Positions 1 to 7,543 of a stretch of 11,494 bases of DNA are shown here, one piece after another; the stretch's first letter is position 1, and each line of letters opens with the position of its first letter. Location of the stretch: positions 1-11,494 of the forward strand of contig JAITCQ010000043.1 in the NCBI GenBank assembly GCA_031283015.1. The letters run 5' to 3'. Under the pieces are notes generated by a model. That model saw only the letters and a program-made list of their open reading frames with translations. It was not told the origin of the DNA and made no database searches. Source of the DNA: Candidatus Methanoplasma sp. (lineage in GTDB: Archaea > Thermoplasmatota > Thermoplasmata > Methanomassiliicoccales > Methanomethylophilaceae). The position numbers and the translations under genes are program-made.

Positions 1-40
1 GAGAATCTCCACTGTTTTCGTCCTCGAAAACGTCATTCCC

Positions 41-84
41 GCGGGTAAAAAGGGGGCTATGCCCCCTTCACCGCTTTTTACCGC
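41..84. terminator. Compound hairpin, terminator-like on both strands
   Basis: Seen directly: an inner stem GGGGGC (52-57) / GCCCCC (61-66) with loop TAT, extendable by AA/TT to 50-68, lies inside an outer pairing GGTAAAAAG (44-52) / CTTTTTACC (74-82). The outer arm extends to 41 and 84 if G45 is bulged. On the plus strand the inner hairpin is followed by T5 at 75-79; on the minus strand it is followed by T5 from the A-run at 47-51. It is flanked by two further hairpins: GTTTTCG/CGAAAAC (14-20/25-31) and CAGGC/GCCTG (98-102/106-110). It probably ends a transcript entering from the left, before the psmB promoter. Inner and outer stems share bases 50-52, so they partly compete. Confidence 0.5.
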
Positions 85-135
85 CGTTCCCGCCCCCCAG
101 GCCCGGCCTGAAAATATAAGCGTTCCCCAATAAAG

Positions 136-143
136 TATTTAAG
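136..143 (+). promoter_or_regulatory. TATA box for the psmB operon
   Basis: TATTTAAG is preceded by an A/G-rich stretch (132-135) that could serve as part of a BRE. Placing transcription start about 25 bases downstream gives roughly 162-168 and a leader of about 60 bases. The direct repeat AGGGGATA occurs at 146-153 and 157-164 between the TATA box and the expected start site, and a small dyad AACAG/CTGTT lies at 166-177. Either could be regulatory; no start site has been mapped here. Confidence 0.5.
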
Positions 144-226
144 ATAGGGGATAATTAGGGGATACAACAGCTCTGTTATCGGACAGATGCATTTTGGCCG
201 CAATTCATTATGGTGAAGGGACAAAA

Positions 227-862
227 ATGAGCGAAGAGGACATACTTAAGACAGGGACGACCACCATCGGGTTGAAGATAAAGGATGGTGTGATCCTAGC
301 ATCAGATCAGAGAGCGACAATGGGCCACGTGATCGCGCACAGCGACGTCCAGAAGGTGTACCCCCTTGCGGACAACCTCGGGATGACGATCGCGGGCGTC
401 GTGGGCGACGCGCAGCTCATGGTCAGATTCATAGAGAGCGAAGTATCGATATATTCAATGAAAAGGGGATCGCCGATATCGGTGAGGTCCGCGGCCACCC
501 TCGTCGGCAATGTGATGCGGCACGGCTTCTACCTCGGATTGATAGTCGGCGGATACGACTCCACCGGCGGCCATGTGTTCAGCGTCGACGCCGCGGGGGG
601 ATACATCGAAGATGACTTCGTGTCGATCGGCTCCGGCGCAACCTTCGCGATGGGTTCCCTGGAAGCATCGTACAAGAAGAACATGACTAAGAAAGAAGCG
701 ATCGACGTCACGATCACGGCGCTCAACTCCTCAAGGAAGAGAGACAGCGCGTCCGGCGACGGCATGCTTATGTCATACATCGGGCCGAAGGGCTACGAGG
801 AGATACCGCAGGAACAGATCAAGGCTCGGTGCGGGGAGCTCGGATTCGTCTACCCCAACTGA
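227..862 (+). CDS. psmB: Proteasome beta subunit (20S, archaeal)
   Basis: Catalytic beta subunit of the archaeal 20S proteasome, a threonine protease that forms the inner rings of the cytoplasmic degradation chamber. From the ATG at 227 the protein has 211 residues with a 10-residue propeptide ending in Gly; autocleavage before Thr11 would expose the nucleophile. Counted from that Thr1, Asp17 and Lys33 of the catalytic centre are present (ASDQRATMG, then VQKV), as is the conserved RDSASGDG segment. An in-frame TTG at 194 would add 11 residues, but ATG 227 has GGTGA at 212-216 and gives the normal short propeptide, so I prefer it. The next gene is aCPSF1, 53 bases downstream. As I recall, psmB next to the aCPSF1 gene is a conserved pair in other euryarchaea. 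Full length for the family, with no oddities seen. Confidence 0.97.
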   Translation: MSEEDILKTGTTTIGLKIKDGVILASDQRATMGHVIAHSDVQKVYPLADNLGMTIAGVVGDAQLMVRFIESEVSIYSMKRGSPISVRSAATLVGNVMRHGFYLGLIVGGYDSTGGHVFSVDAAGGYIEDDFVSIGSGATFAMGSLEASYKKNMTKKEAIDVTITALNSSRKRDSASGDGMLMSYIGPKGYEEIPQEQIKARCGELGFVYPN

Positions 863-915
863 ATCTTCTCTTCAAACATTTTCCTACATTATTGTAATCA
901 AAAGCAGGATTTCAC

Positions 916-2820
916 ATGAACCCCGATAAATTATTCGAGAACCTCAGGGAAGAAGTAAGGAAGCTCATACCGAAGGAGATGAACGTCTCGGCGATAGAGT
1001 TCGAAGGCTCGGTCATAATCATTTACACTCCGGAATACGACAAGTTCTCCGGCAACGACGAGATACCCAGAACTCTGGCCCAGAACCTTAGGAGAAGAGT
1101 GGATATAAGGCCGGACCCGTCCGCCCTCGCCGATTCGGAAAAGGTCAGGACGAAGATACTCTCCATGATACCCGGGTCGGCGGAAGTGTTCGATATCAAT
1201 TTCATCGAAGAGACGGGAGAGGCAATAATAGAGGCCATCAACCCCAACGAGGTATTGGGCAAGGAAGGGCAGCTGCTGACGGAGATAAAAAAAGAATCCG
1301 GGTGGAATGTGAAGGTCATAAGGGCGCCGCCCATCCCGTCCAAGACCGTGTCCGACGTAAGGGGTTATATCAGAGCATATCAGGACGACAGGCACAAGAT
1401 GCTGAAATCCGTTGCCAGAAGACTCGTCAGACAAACGATAGACGGGGAGCAGTGGGTAAGGATGACCACCATGGGAGGTTTCAGACAGGTAGGTAGGTCC
1501 GCGACGTTGCTCACCACCAGGGAGAGCAAGGTCCTGATCGACTGCGGGCTAGACCCCAGCAGCGACGCCACCCCCTATTTCGCCATACCGGAGTCGCAGC
1601 CCCTCAGTGATATCGACGCGGTGGTCGTGACGCATGCGCACCTCGATCACTGCGGCACCCTTCCGGCGCTGTTCAAATACGGTTACGAAGGGCCGGTATA
1701 CTGCACACCGCCCACGAGGGACCTCATGGCCCTCCTGCAGCTGGACAACATCAAGCTGGGGTTCGGAGAGGCGAAGAAGCAGCATTACGAGGCGCAGCAC
1801 GTGCGCAAAGAAGTGATGCACACGATCACCCTGAAATACAACGAGACCACGGACATAGCCCCGGACATCAGGCTGACGTTCCACAACGCAGGGCACATAC
1901 TCGGATCGGCCATAGCCCATTTCCACATCGGGGACGGGCTGCACAACGTCGCTTTCTCAGGCGATACGAAATATGAGAAGACCTGGCTTTTCAACCCGGC
2001 CAACAACAGGTTCCCGAGGCTTGAGACGCTGGTCATAGAGTCCACTTACGGCGGCCACAACGACGTGCAACCGTCCAGAACGGACGCTTCGGAGGAAATG
2101 AAAGGGATACTCACGCGCGCGGCGGAACTCGGCGGCAAGGTGCTGATACCGGTCTTCGCCGTGGGGAGGTCCCAGGAAGTGATGCTGGTCATCGAGGAGC
2201 TGATGCGCATAGGCAAGATACCGACCGTGAACGTCTATCTCGACGGTATGATCTGGGAAGCGACGGCCATACACACGGCGTACCCGGAATACCTGAACAG
2301 CCAGCTCAGGACGCAGATATTCCAGCAGAACGAGAACCCCTTCCTGTCGCCGATATTCAGGAGAGTGGAGACCGCGGACATGAGGGAAGAGATATGCCAC
2401 TCGCCGGATCCCTGCATAGTGCTTGCTACGAGCGGCATGATGTCGGGCGGCCCGGTCATGGAATACTTCAGAGAATGGGCGGACGACCCCAAGAACACTC
2501 TGGTGTTCGTCGGGTACCAATCTGAGGGGAGCATGGGGCGCACCATACAAAGGGGGCGCCAGGATATCACTCTCAATAACAAAGGGAAACAGATCACCCT
2601 CGGTATAGAGATGAACCGCGTGACCGTCGACGGATTCTCCGGCCACTCCGATCGCAAACAGCTGATGAAGTACATCGCGTCGCTGGAACCGAGGCCGGAC
2701 AGGATAATAATCGGCCACGGAGAGGACCGGAAGTGCACGGACCTCGCGTCCTCGATATACAAGAAGTTCAACATCGAGACGAAAGCGCCGCTGAATCTCG
2801 AGACCATAAGATTGAGGTGA
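916..2820 (+). CDS. fttA: aCPSF1/FttA, KH-MBL-beta-CASP termination ribonuclease
   Basis: Archaeal homologue of the CPSF73 mRNA 3'-end nuclease. Family knowledge: aCPSF1/FttA cleaves nascent transcripts at U-rich sites and terminates transcription genome-wide in methanogens and Thermococcus. The 634 residues match the family's usual length. N-terminal KH-type domains cover about 1-145, with a GxxG-like GKEG at 115-118. The metallo-beta-lactamase core carries the zinc motif THAHLDH (H240, H242, D244, H245), H327 in the FHNAGHILG segment and D350 in FSGD. The beta-CASP part carries ESTYG (375-379), PVFAVGRSQE (412-421), SGHSDR (575-580, H577) and HGE (601-603). All metal ligands I checked are present, so it should be active. 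Start ATG 916 has a weak AGGA upstream. The 53 bases after psmB are T-rich and may allow partial termination. The stop lies 13 bases before the ubiX start, suggesting cotranscription. Confidence 0.96.
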   Translation: MNPDKLFENLREEVRKLIPKEMNVSAIEFEGSVIIIYTPEYDKFSGNDEIPRTLAQNLRRRVDIRPDPSALADSEKVRTKILSMIPGSAEVFDINFIEETGEAIIEAINPNEVLGKEGQLLTEIKKESGWNVKVIRAPPIPSKTVSDVRGYIRAYQDDRHKMLKSVARRLVRQTIDGEQWVRMTTMGGFRQVGRSATLLTTRESKVLIDCGLDPSSDATPYFAIPESQPLSDIDAVVVTHAHLDHCGTLPALFKYGYEGPVYCTPPTRDLMALLQLDNIKLGFGEAKKQHYEAQHVRKEVMHTITLKYNETTDIAPDIRLTFHNAGHILGSAIAHFHIGDGLHNVAFSGDTKYEKTWLFNPANNRFPRLETLVIESTYGGHNDVQPSRTDASEEMKGILTRAAELGGKVLIPVFAVGRSQEVMLVIEELMRIGKIPTVNVYLDGMIWEATAIHTAYPEYLNSQLRTQIFQQNENPFLSPIFRRVETADMREEICHSPDPCIVLATSGMMSGGPVMEYFREWADDPKNTLVFVGYQSEGSMGRTIQRGRQDITLNNKGKQITLGIEMNRVTVDGFSGHSDRKQLMKYIASLEPRPDRIIIGHGEDRKCTDLASSIYKKFNIETKAPLNLETIRLR

Positions 2821-2833
2821 TCCCCTGAGGTCG

Positions 2834-3367
2834 GTGGTGGCTATAACGGGCGCGTCTGGGAGCATATACGGGGTAAGGCTCCTTCAGGAGCTTCCCGGCG
2901 AGAAGATGCTTGTGATGTCCAAGATAGCAAAGATGATCGTTCCCAGAGAGACCGGCATGCAGATCGGGGAAGTGGAGGCGTTGGCGGACAAAGTGTTCGA
3001 CGACGGCGATCTTTTCGCGTCAATATCGTCCGGTTCCTTCGAATACGATTGTATGTTCGTCGCGCCGTGCAGCGAGTCGTCCGTGGCGAAGTTCGCGTCG
3101 GGAATATCGGACACGCTCATATCCAGGGCGGTCGCGGTCTGCATAAAGGAAGGAAGGAAGGTGATCCTCGTCGTAAGAGAGACGCCCAAGAGCGCCATCA
3201 TGCTGGAGAACGAGCTGAAGCTCGCAAGATGCGGCGTCGTCATCATGGACGCCAACCCCGGATTCTATTCGGAACCGCGTTCGGTCGGGGATATGGTCGA
3301 CTTTGTCGTAGGGAAATGCCTGGACAGAGCGGGCATCGATCACGATCTGTACAAAAAGTGGGAATAA
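2834..3367 (+). CDS. ubiX: UbiX-family flavin prenyltransferase
   Basis: The UbiX family joins a dimethylallyl group to FMN to make prenylated FMN, the cofactor of UbiD-type decarboxylases. In many archaea a UbiD homologue (anhydromevalonate phosphate decarboxylase) acts in the modified mevalonate pathway, so UbiX probably serves isoprenoid lipid synthesis here; that link is inferred because no ubiD is in the window. Visible motifs are the N-terminal Rossmann TGASGS (5-10), APCSESSVAKFASGISDTLI from 77 with the conserved PCS, RETP (115-118), and a C-terminal PGFYSEPRSVGDMVDFVVGK block from 142. The 177 residues are normal. Start choice is uncertain: no ATG is available and GTG occurs at 2834 and 2837. 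GAGGTGAT (2814-2821), overlapping the fttA stop, is a good ribosome site but 12 bases from 2834; GAGG at 2827-2830 is nearer. Confidence 0.93.
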   Translation: MVAITGASGSIYGVRLLQELPGEKMLVMSKIAKMIVPRETGMQIGEVEALADKVFDDGDLFASISSGSFEYDCMFVAPCSESSVAKFASGISDTLISRAVAVCIKEGRKVILVVRETPKSAIMLENELKLARCGVVIMDANPGFYSEPRSVGDMVDFVVGKCLDRAGIDHDLYKKWE

Positions 3368-3379
3368 GCTGCTTTCTGA

Positions 3380-3396
3380 GGCGGGGCCGCCCCGTT
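3380..3396 (+). terminator. Hairpin after ubiX, possible terminator
   Basis: CGGGG (3382-3386) pairs with CCCCG (3390-3394) around a CCG loop, with two G-T pairs able to extend it, 13 bases after the ubiX stop. Only a short T tract follows directly (GTT), with a further T-rich stretch near 3420-3428. The rest of 3397-3532 shows no gene. An A5 run at 3480-3484 gives T5 on the minus strand, about 50 bases past the end of the transglutaminase-like gene, and could help end that transcript. Confidence 0.4.
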
Positions 3397-3532
3397 ATAA
3401 TGCACGAGGTTTAGGACTGATTTCTTCAAAACGTCCGCTGGAACGGCCCCCTCTGAGCGCATGCGATTATGGCATACTCAAAAACCGTGTTACCAAACTC
3501 AGGTTAAAGGCCGATAATGCTTAATTTGTGTG

Positions 3533-4135
3533 TCATATTGCTGAGATATCAAATTCGTACTCACGACGGTTTATGCATTTTTCTAATGCCTCTGTGACCA
3601 AAGGGTGAGGGGTCGCGTAAAAAATGGGATAATCGATTTCATTATATTCGACTCTGACGGGAAAAGCGATCCTTTCTTTATCGGTTGAGAATTGAGCATC
3701 AATATTTTGCTTGTTACCCCTTGCGTCCAAACGGATCCACCTTTCCTCACCAGATAGGAAGACCGCGTTCAGACCATGGATGACATACCCTGCACTCGGC
3801 GTATCGCCTCTGGTCAACCTTTGGTAGCAAAGTCCTGCGGGAATGCCGCCGTACCTTAGTATCGCGGCTAAAAGCAACGATTTCGCGACACAGATACCCT
3901 CTTTATACTTCAATACCTCGGAGGCGCTCTTTGTCACCCTTTCGCTGCCGATATCGCCCGAATGGTTTATTTCGTCGCGTACAAACTCATAAGCAGCCTT
4001 GATCCTTTCCGTTTCATCCGAAAGCAGAAAGAACAATTCATCAGCTTTTTCTTGTATAGAAATATCATGAAAATCTATGTATCTATCTGATTTCAAGTAA
4101 TCATTTATATCATTGCTTTCCAAAATATATTCCAT
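3533..4135 (-). CDS. Transglutaminase-like cysteine protease-fold protein
   Basis: A 200-residue protein with the Cys-His-Asp arrangement of the transglutaminase-like superfamily: Cys82 in EGICVAKSLLLAAILRYGGI, His120 in VIHGLNAVFL and Asp137 in IRLDARGN. Family members act as peptidases, amidases or cross-linkers, and some are inactive; the substrate cannot be told from sequence. No signal peptide or membrane segment is visible, so it is probably cytoplasmic. Start ATG at 4135 has GAGGGA (minus strand, 4148-4143) seven bases upstream. It stands alone between the psmB operon and leuS. Its base composition differs from its neighbours: 16 of 60 bases are G or C at 4021-4080, against 37 of 60 in leuS at 6301-6360. 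Composition is uneven within the gene, but transfer from an AT-richer source is plausible. The fold assignment is firm, the role unknown. Confidence 0.85.
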   Translation of the reverse strand: MEYILESNDINDYLKSDRYIDFHDISIQEKADELFFLLSDETERIKAAYEFVRDEINHSGDIGSERVTKSASEVLKYKEGICVAKSLLLAAILRYGGIPAGLCYQRLTRGDTPSAGYVIHGLNAVFLSGEERWIRLDARGNKQNIDAQFSTDKERIAFPVRVEYNEIDYPIFYATPHPLVTEALEKCINRREYEFDISAI

Positions 4136-4194
4136 TTGTTGTTCCCTCGATGATATGAATGCCCCCCTGCGCCCGCCGGACCAGCCGACAGTGC

Positions 4195-4204
4195 GATAAA
4201 TAAT
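4195..4204 (-). promoter_or_regulatory. Possible TATA box for the transglutaminase-like gene
   Basis: On the minus strand this reads ATTATTTATC. It lies about 60 bases upstream of the start codon at 4135, which would place transcription start near 4172 and leave a leader of roughly 35 bases holding the GAGGGA ribosome site. There is no independent support. A second AT-rich stretch at 4216-4222 is an alternative. Confidence 0.35.
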
Positions 4205-4229
4205 CTGACACGACCATTATAACACTTCC

Positions 4230-4249
4230 TCAATCGTGAAAACGATTGA
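4230..4249. repeat. Perfect 8-bp inverted repeat with GAAA spacer
   Basis: TCAATCGT (4230-4237), GAAA, ACGATTGA (4242-4249). It lies just upstream of the proposed TATA box of the leftward transglutaminase-like gene, where an operator could sit. As plus-strand RNA it would form a hairpin closed by a GNRA tetraloop. Which of the two applies is not decided by the sequence. Confidence 0.6.
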
Positions 4250-4260
4250 TAAACCAGCGG

Positions 4261-4283
4261 TTGATTTTTATCCTCTAAATCAA
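4261..4283. repeat. 7-bp inverted repeat sharing the TTGAT motif
   Basis: TTGATTT (4261-4267) and AAATCAA (4277-4283) flank a 9-base spacer. The TTGAT/ATCAA core also occurs at 4246-4250, in the neighbouring inverted repeat, so the two may be related sites for one regulator. The whole stretch 4136-4432 (297 bases) holds no convincing gene: these repeats, a proposed promoter, a weak GACCT/AGGTC dyad (4321-4340) and the leuS terminator are all I see. Confidence 0.45.
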
Positions 4284-4380
4284 AATTTCTGCTATGCGCT
4301 GATTATGAAGAAGGGATCCAGACCTTTCTTACGATAGGTCCATCGCTGAGATCAAGGCCAGATCTGTGATTTCAACGCAG

Positions 4381-4403
4381 GCGTTAAGAAAAAAGCATAA
4401 CGC
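4381..4403 (-). terminator. Probable leuS terminator (T6 tract with flanking dyad)
   Basis: The A6 run at 4389-4394 gives a T6 tract on the minus strand, about 40 bases past the leuS stop, matching the U-rich terminators used by archaeal RNA polymerase and aCPSF1. Arms GCGTTA (4381-4386) and TAACGC (4398-4403) flank it, so the tract would lie in the loop rather than after a stem. I therefore rely on the T-run more than on the hairpin. Confidence 0.5.
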
Positions 4404-4432
4404 GCATGACGCCGTTCTTCATCCGCCCATTC

Positions 4433-7303
4433 TCATTCCAGGTAGATCGCGGGCCTTCCGGGCACGGCGGCCCTTGACTTATTCTGAGGGTCGTAGATGC
4501 TCCCGCTGTCGGACGAGAACACCTCCACCTTGGCCCCCAGCTCCTCCTCCAGGAAACCTTTCGCCGAAACGAGGAGGGAGTATTCGTCGGTCTCCGTCGC
4601 ATCCCTTTTTGAACCGGTGGCTCTTGACAGATCGGTGACCGCTTTTTTCACGAATTCGGTCACGGCCTTCCCGTTCTTCCGGAGCTCTTCGTCCATCATG
4701 CACCTCTTTGTCAGAGACGGTATGTCCAGAGTGCCGGAGTCCATCATCTCCAGGCCCATTCTCATAACGTTCGTTTTCCACGAAGGCGAGGTATAAAGGA
4801 ATATCTTTTTCGGGTCCGCCGAGGTCACTTTCCTTATCTGAGAGATGTCGGACATGACCTCTCTGATGAACTCTTCGCGGTACTCCGCCGAACCTGAGAC
4901 CGGACCTGCGGCGGGAAGCTGCGAGGACGATACAAGTCCTCCGAAACCGGCCAAACTCCACATCTCCTCCGCGATATGGGGCGTGACGGGCGCCATGAGC
5001 GGGATCCAGATCCTCAGTGCCTCCCTTACCGCGGCCTTGCTGTTCCCGCCCCTCCTGCCATACCATTTGATGTCATTGAGCATTTCGAAGTAGACGGCGG
5101 TCGCCGCCTGTCTGAGATCGTACCGATCCATCGCGGCCTTTATCGACGCCGAATATCCGTTGAATCTGGAGATCAGCCATTCGTCTATGTCCTTCTTCTC
5201 GTCTGATTGGTCGGATGACAAGAGTTCTCCGACGGTGCCCATAATCCGGTCCAGTCTTTGGCGGTACATCATCACGCTGTCCTCGTTCCACTCCACATCC
5301 ACGAACATCGAGGCGATATGGGCGTAATACAACCTTAGGGCATCCACCCCGAATTGTTCCACGGCGCCGGGGATCGGCTGCGCCCCGCCTTTTGATTTGG
5401 AGATCTTGTTCTTTTTCCCCGTGATGTACCAGTTCACAAGGATCCCTTTGGGCTGCATCCAGTCGGGGAGTATGGCGCGGTGGTTGAACAGATAGACCGG
5501 GAAGTGCACGGTCATATGCTCTTTGCCGCCGAGGTTTATGTCCAAGGGGTACCAGTATTCCACGTCCCCGCGTATATCGTTCAGGATGTTCTCGGGAACG
5601 CCGGTGTTCTTCGATACTTCCGTCACATCTCCTTTTCCCAGCGCGACGTGGTCGAAGAACTCCTCGGTCATGTTCTCTGGGGATATCCTTCCGTCGTTCG
5701 CATAAAGCGATATGATGTAGTACAGGGGGTACAGAGTGGAATCGGAGATGGCCTCGATGGTCCATTTCTCATCAAGAGGGAACTTCGTCCCGAGCCAGTT
5801 CCCCTGTCTTACGCAGGCGCGTTCTCTGAACCAATTCAAGGTGGAATGTACGTTCTCGTAGAATTCCGGAGGGTATATCTCCATCCCGCGGCAGTGTTCG
5901 CTCGTCCTTTCGGTAAGATCATCGTTCCCATAGTCTATGAACCACTGGTCGTCCACCCTTTTTACTCTGACCGGCATGCCGCATCTGCACACCACTTCTT
6001 CCGTAAGGTCATAGAAGATCCCCGCCTCTCCGGCGTCCAGCATCGCCTGCTTCATTTTGTCCTTGGCTTCTTCCACCCTCATCCCGGAGAACGGCCCGCA
6101 GACATCCTTCATGCGGCCCATGTGATACCCGTCTTTGTAAACTTGTTTTTTGGCTTCGTCAAGTCTCGGGTCTCCCGGCTGCGTGATGCCCATTGAATCT
6201 ATGACGTCCTTGGCGGGGAATTCCCCGTATCCTTCTATGGATATTATCGAGACGGGAACTATGGATCCGACCAGCGATTCCGAGAGACCGTACCTCATCG
6301 CGAAAGCAGGGTCCTTTTTCAGGGCCTCCAGCGAGATCCAGTCGTCGGGAGCGTCAGACGGGACGGATGTCACAAGACCGCTCCCCACGTTGGGGTCGGA
6401 GAAGGACGCGGGGAGGACCGGGACCTCTTTGTGGATCATCGGGGCTTCGCACATCCATCCGATCATCTCTTTTCCCGGAATTGCGGAAAGGACGGTTATG
6501 CCGTCGATCTGCAGCTGAAGTTTCTCCGCCGCTTCCTTGGAGACTATCCATGTTTCGCTTCCATTCTTTATTCTGACATATTCCACATCCGGATTCACCC
6601 AGAAACATACCTGACCATATACCGTTTCCGGCCTCAGAGTGGCCGCGACAAGGTACTCGTTCCCGCGTTTGAATTTTAAAAGCGTATATTCCTGGACCTC
6701 GGCGTTGCCGCCTTTGGAGATGTCCGTTTCCGATGCGTCCACCGCCACCGGCCCGTGGACCGGACACGCGGGGGAATAATACGGCTTCTGGATCAGCAGA
6801 CCCTGTTCGTTCAGTTTCCTGAACTGCCACTGTATGAACTTTTCGTAGTCGGGGTACACGGTGCAGGTGAACCTTCTCCAGTCAGCAAGGAACCCGAACC
6901 TCTTCCAGTAGTCGTTCACATAGACAGTGTTAAAGTAATCTACCACTTTCATCGGGTCCTTCAGGTCTTCCAGTTTTTCTTCGGGGCAGCCGTTCCTTAT
7001 GAGGTAATCGATGAAATCCGGGTCTTTGTTCGAGACCCGCGAGGCAAGGGTGATCGCGCCGTTGCCTGTGGCGTGCGTTCCCACGGGGAACAGGACGTTA
7101 TGCCCCGTCATACGTTTGTATCTGCCGATGGCGTCGGCGTAAGTGTATCCTCTGAGGTGTCCGACATGAAGGAACCCGGTGACTCCGGGATATGCGAATA
7201 TTATCGTGAATTTCTGCTTGCCGGCGTCCCTTTCGGCATTGTCCAGCTTCATTCTGGACCATTCTGCCTGCCATCTCTTTTCCATTTCATCATAACCGGA
7301 CAT
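4433..7303 (-). CDS. leuS: Leucyl-tRNA synthetase (archaeal type)
   Basis: Class I aminoacyl-tRNA synthetase that charges tRNA-Leu with leucine in the cytoplasm. The 956 residues match archaeal/eukaryotic-type LeuRS. The ATP-binding signature is HVGH (46-49) and KISKSKG (633-639). The inserted CP1 editing domain carries the Thr-rich-region motif TLRPET (222-227) and a VPSDAPDDW segment whose Asp321 corresponds to the conserved editing aspartate. A CRCGMPV segment near 439-445 precedes DDQWFIDYG, as expected for this type. The C-terminal part (about 670-956) would contain the anticodon-binding and tRNA-Leu long-arm recognition domains. ATG at 7303 has GAGGG (minus strand, 7313-7309) five bases upstream. 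It is monocistronic, facing away from the RHH/ftsZ-like unit. One of its tRNA substrates lies at the right end of the window. No missing residues seen. Confidence 0.97.
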   Translation of the reverse strand: MSGYDEMEKRWQAEWSRMKLDNAERDAGKQKFTIIFAYPGVTGFLHVGHLRGYTYADAIGRYKRMTGHNVLFPVGTHATGNGAITLASRVSNKDPDFIDYLIRNGCPEEKLEDLKDPMKVVDYFNTVYVNDYWKRFGFLADWRRFTCTVYPDYEKFIQWQFRKLNEQGLLIQKPYYSPACPVHGPVAVDASETDISKGGNAEVQEYTLLKFKRGNEYLVAATLRPETVYGQVCFWVNPDVEYVRIKNGSETWIVSKEAAEKLQLQIDGITVLSAIPGKEMIGWMCEAPMIHKEVPVLPASFSDPNVGSGLVTSVPSDAPDDWISLEALKKDPAFAMRYGLSESLVGSIVPVSIISIEGYGEFPAKDVIDSMGITQPGDPRLDEAKKQVYKDGYHMGRMKDVCGPFSGMRVEEAKDKMKQAMLDAGEAGIFYDLTEEVVCRCGMPVRVKRVDDQWFIDYGNDDLTERTSEHCRGMEIYPPEFYENVHSTLNWFRERACVRQGNWLGTKFPLDEKWTIEAISDSTLYPLYYIISLYANDGRISPENMTEEFFDHVALGKGDVTEVSKNTGVPENILNDIRGDVEYWYPLDINLGGKEHMTVHFPVYLFNHRAILPDWMQPKGILVNWYITGKKNKISKSKGGAQPIPGAVEQFGVDALRLYYAHIASMFVDVEWNEDSVMMYRQRLDRIMGTVGELLSSDQSDEKKDIDEWLISRFNGYSASIKAAMDRYDLRQAATAVYFEMLNDIKWYGRRGGNSKAAVREALRIWIPLMAPVTPHIAEEMWSLAGFGGLVSSSQLPAAGPVSGSAEYREEFIREVMSDISQIRKVTSADPKKIFLYTSPSWKTNVMRMGLEMMDSGTLDIPSLTKRCMMDEELRKNGKAVTEFVKKAVTDLSRATGSKRDATETDEYSLLVSAKGFLEEELGAKVEVFSSDSGSIYDPQNKSRAAVPGRPAIYLE

Positions 7304-7330
7304 CTGAGCCCTCTGCGGTTGTTACGCTCT

Positions 7331-7350
7331 AATATAAACCTTTATTAAAT
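7331..7350 (-). promoter_or_regulatory. leuS promoter region (two TATA candidates)
   Basis: Minus-strand TTTATATT (7338-7331) and ATTTAATAAA (7350-7341) are both good TATA matches. The farther one predicts transcription start near 7318 and a leader of about 15 bases that still includes GAGGG; the nearer one would give an almost leaderless transcript lacking it. The farther box therefore fits better. Confidence 0.5.
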
Positions 7351-7369
7351 AATGTTCTGTGAATCGAAT

Positions 7370-7433
7370 GCGGGCAGCGCCGTCCCAGCGGAGTGTGGTT
7401 TGTATTACGACCGCATCTTTCCGCCGCGCCCGC
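7370..7433. other. Structured GC-rich intergenic segment, unknown
   Basis: Within the 349-base gap between leuS and the RHH gene a GC-rich patch contains arms GCGGGC (7370-7375) and GCCCGC (7428-7433). They are extended by GCG (7377-7379) / CGC (7425-7427) across one bulged A, with an inner GCGG (7388-7391) / CCGC (7411-7414). GTTTTC follows on the plus strand at 7438. It could be a small RNA, a folded relic or chance in GC-rich DNA. The sequence on either side is AT-rich. Nothing coding is visible. Confidence 0.25.
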
Positions 7434-7543
7434 TCTAGTTTTCAATAATCCTTTTCAAAAGAAAGAAAAGTTTTTGTTCTTTCCCTCCATATAACAACAA
7501 TATATCTGAGGATCTTTGTAAGAAATATCTTAGGTAAGGACTC

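Noticed and set aside
187..216. Nine-codon upstream frame whose stop overlaps the psmB ribosome site
   Set aside because: No ribosome site of its own and nothing distinctive in the peptide; a short frame like this is expected by chance.
194..226. TTG-initiated 11-residue N-terminal extension of PsmB
   Set aside because: ATG 227 has GGTGA at a sensible distance and gives the short propeptide expected before the catalytic Thr.
1957..2865. Long open frame of 302 codons on the minus strand
   Set aside because: It lies entirely opposite fttA, whose motifs are certain. The translation is Arg/His/Val-rich with no recognisable domain, typical of an antisense shadow in GC-rich DNA.
4366..4638. Plus-strand frame of 90 codons at the 3' end of leuS
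   Set aside because: Mostly antisense to leuS, low-complexity Arg/Pro-rich translation, no ribosome site.
5480..6196. Open frame of 238 codons on the plus strand inside leuS
   Set aside because: Antisense to a certain leuS gene, no ribosome site, composition of a shadow frame.
7451..7483. Purine/pyrimidine inverted repeats such as GAAAGAA/TTCTTTC
   Set aside because: Simple A/G and T/C runs pair easily by chance; there is no location or conservation argument for function.
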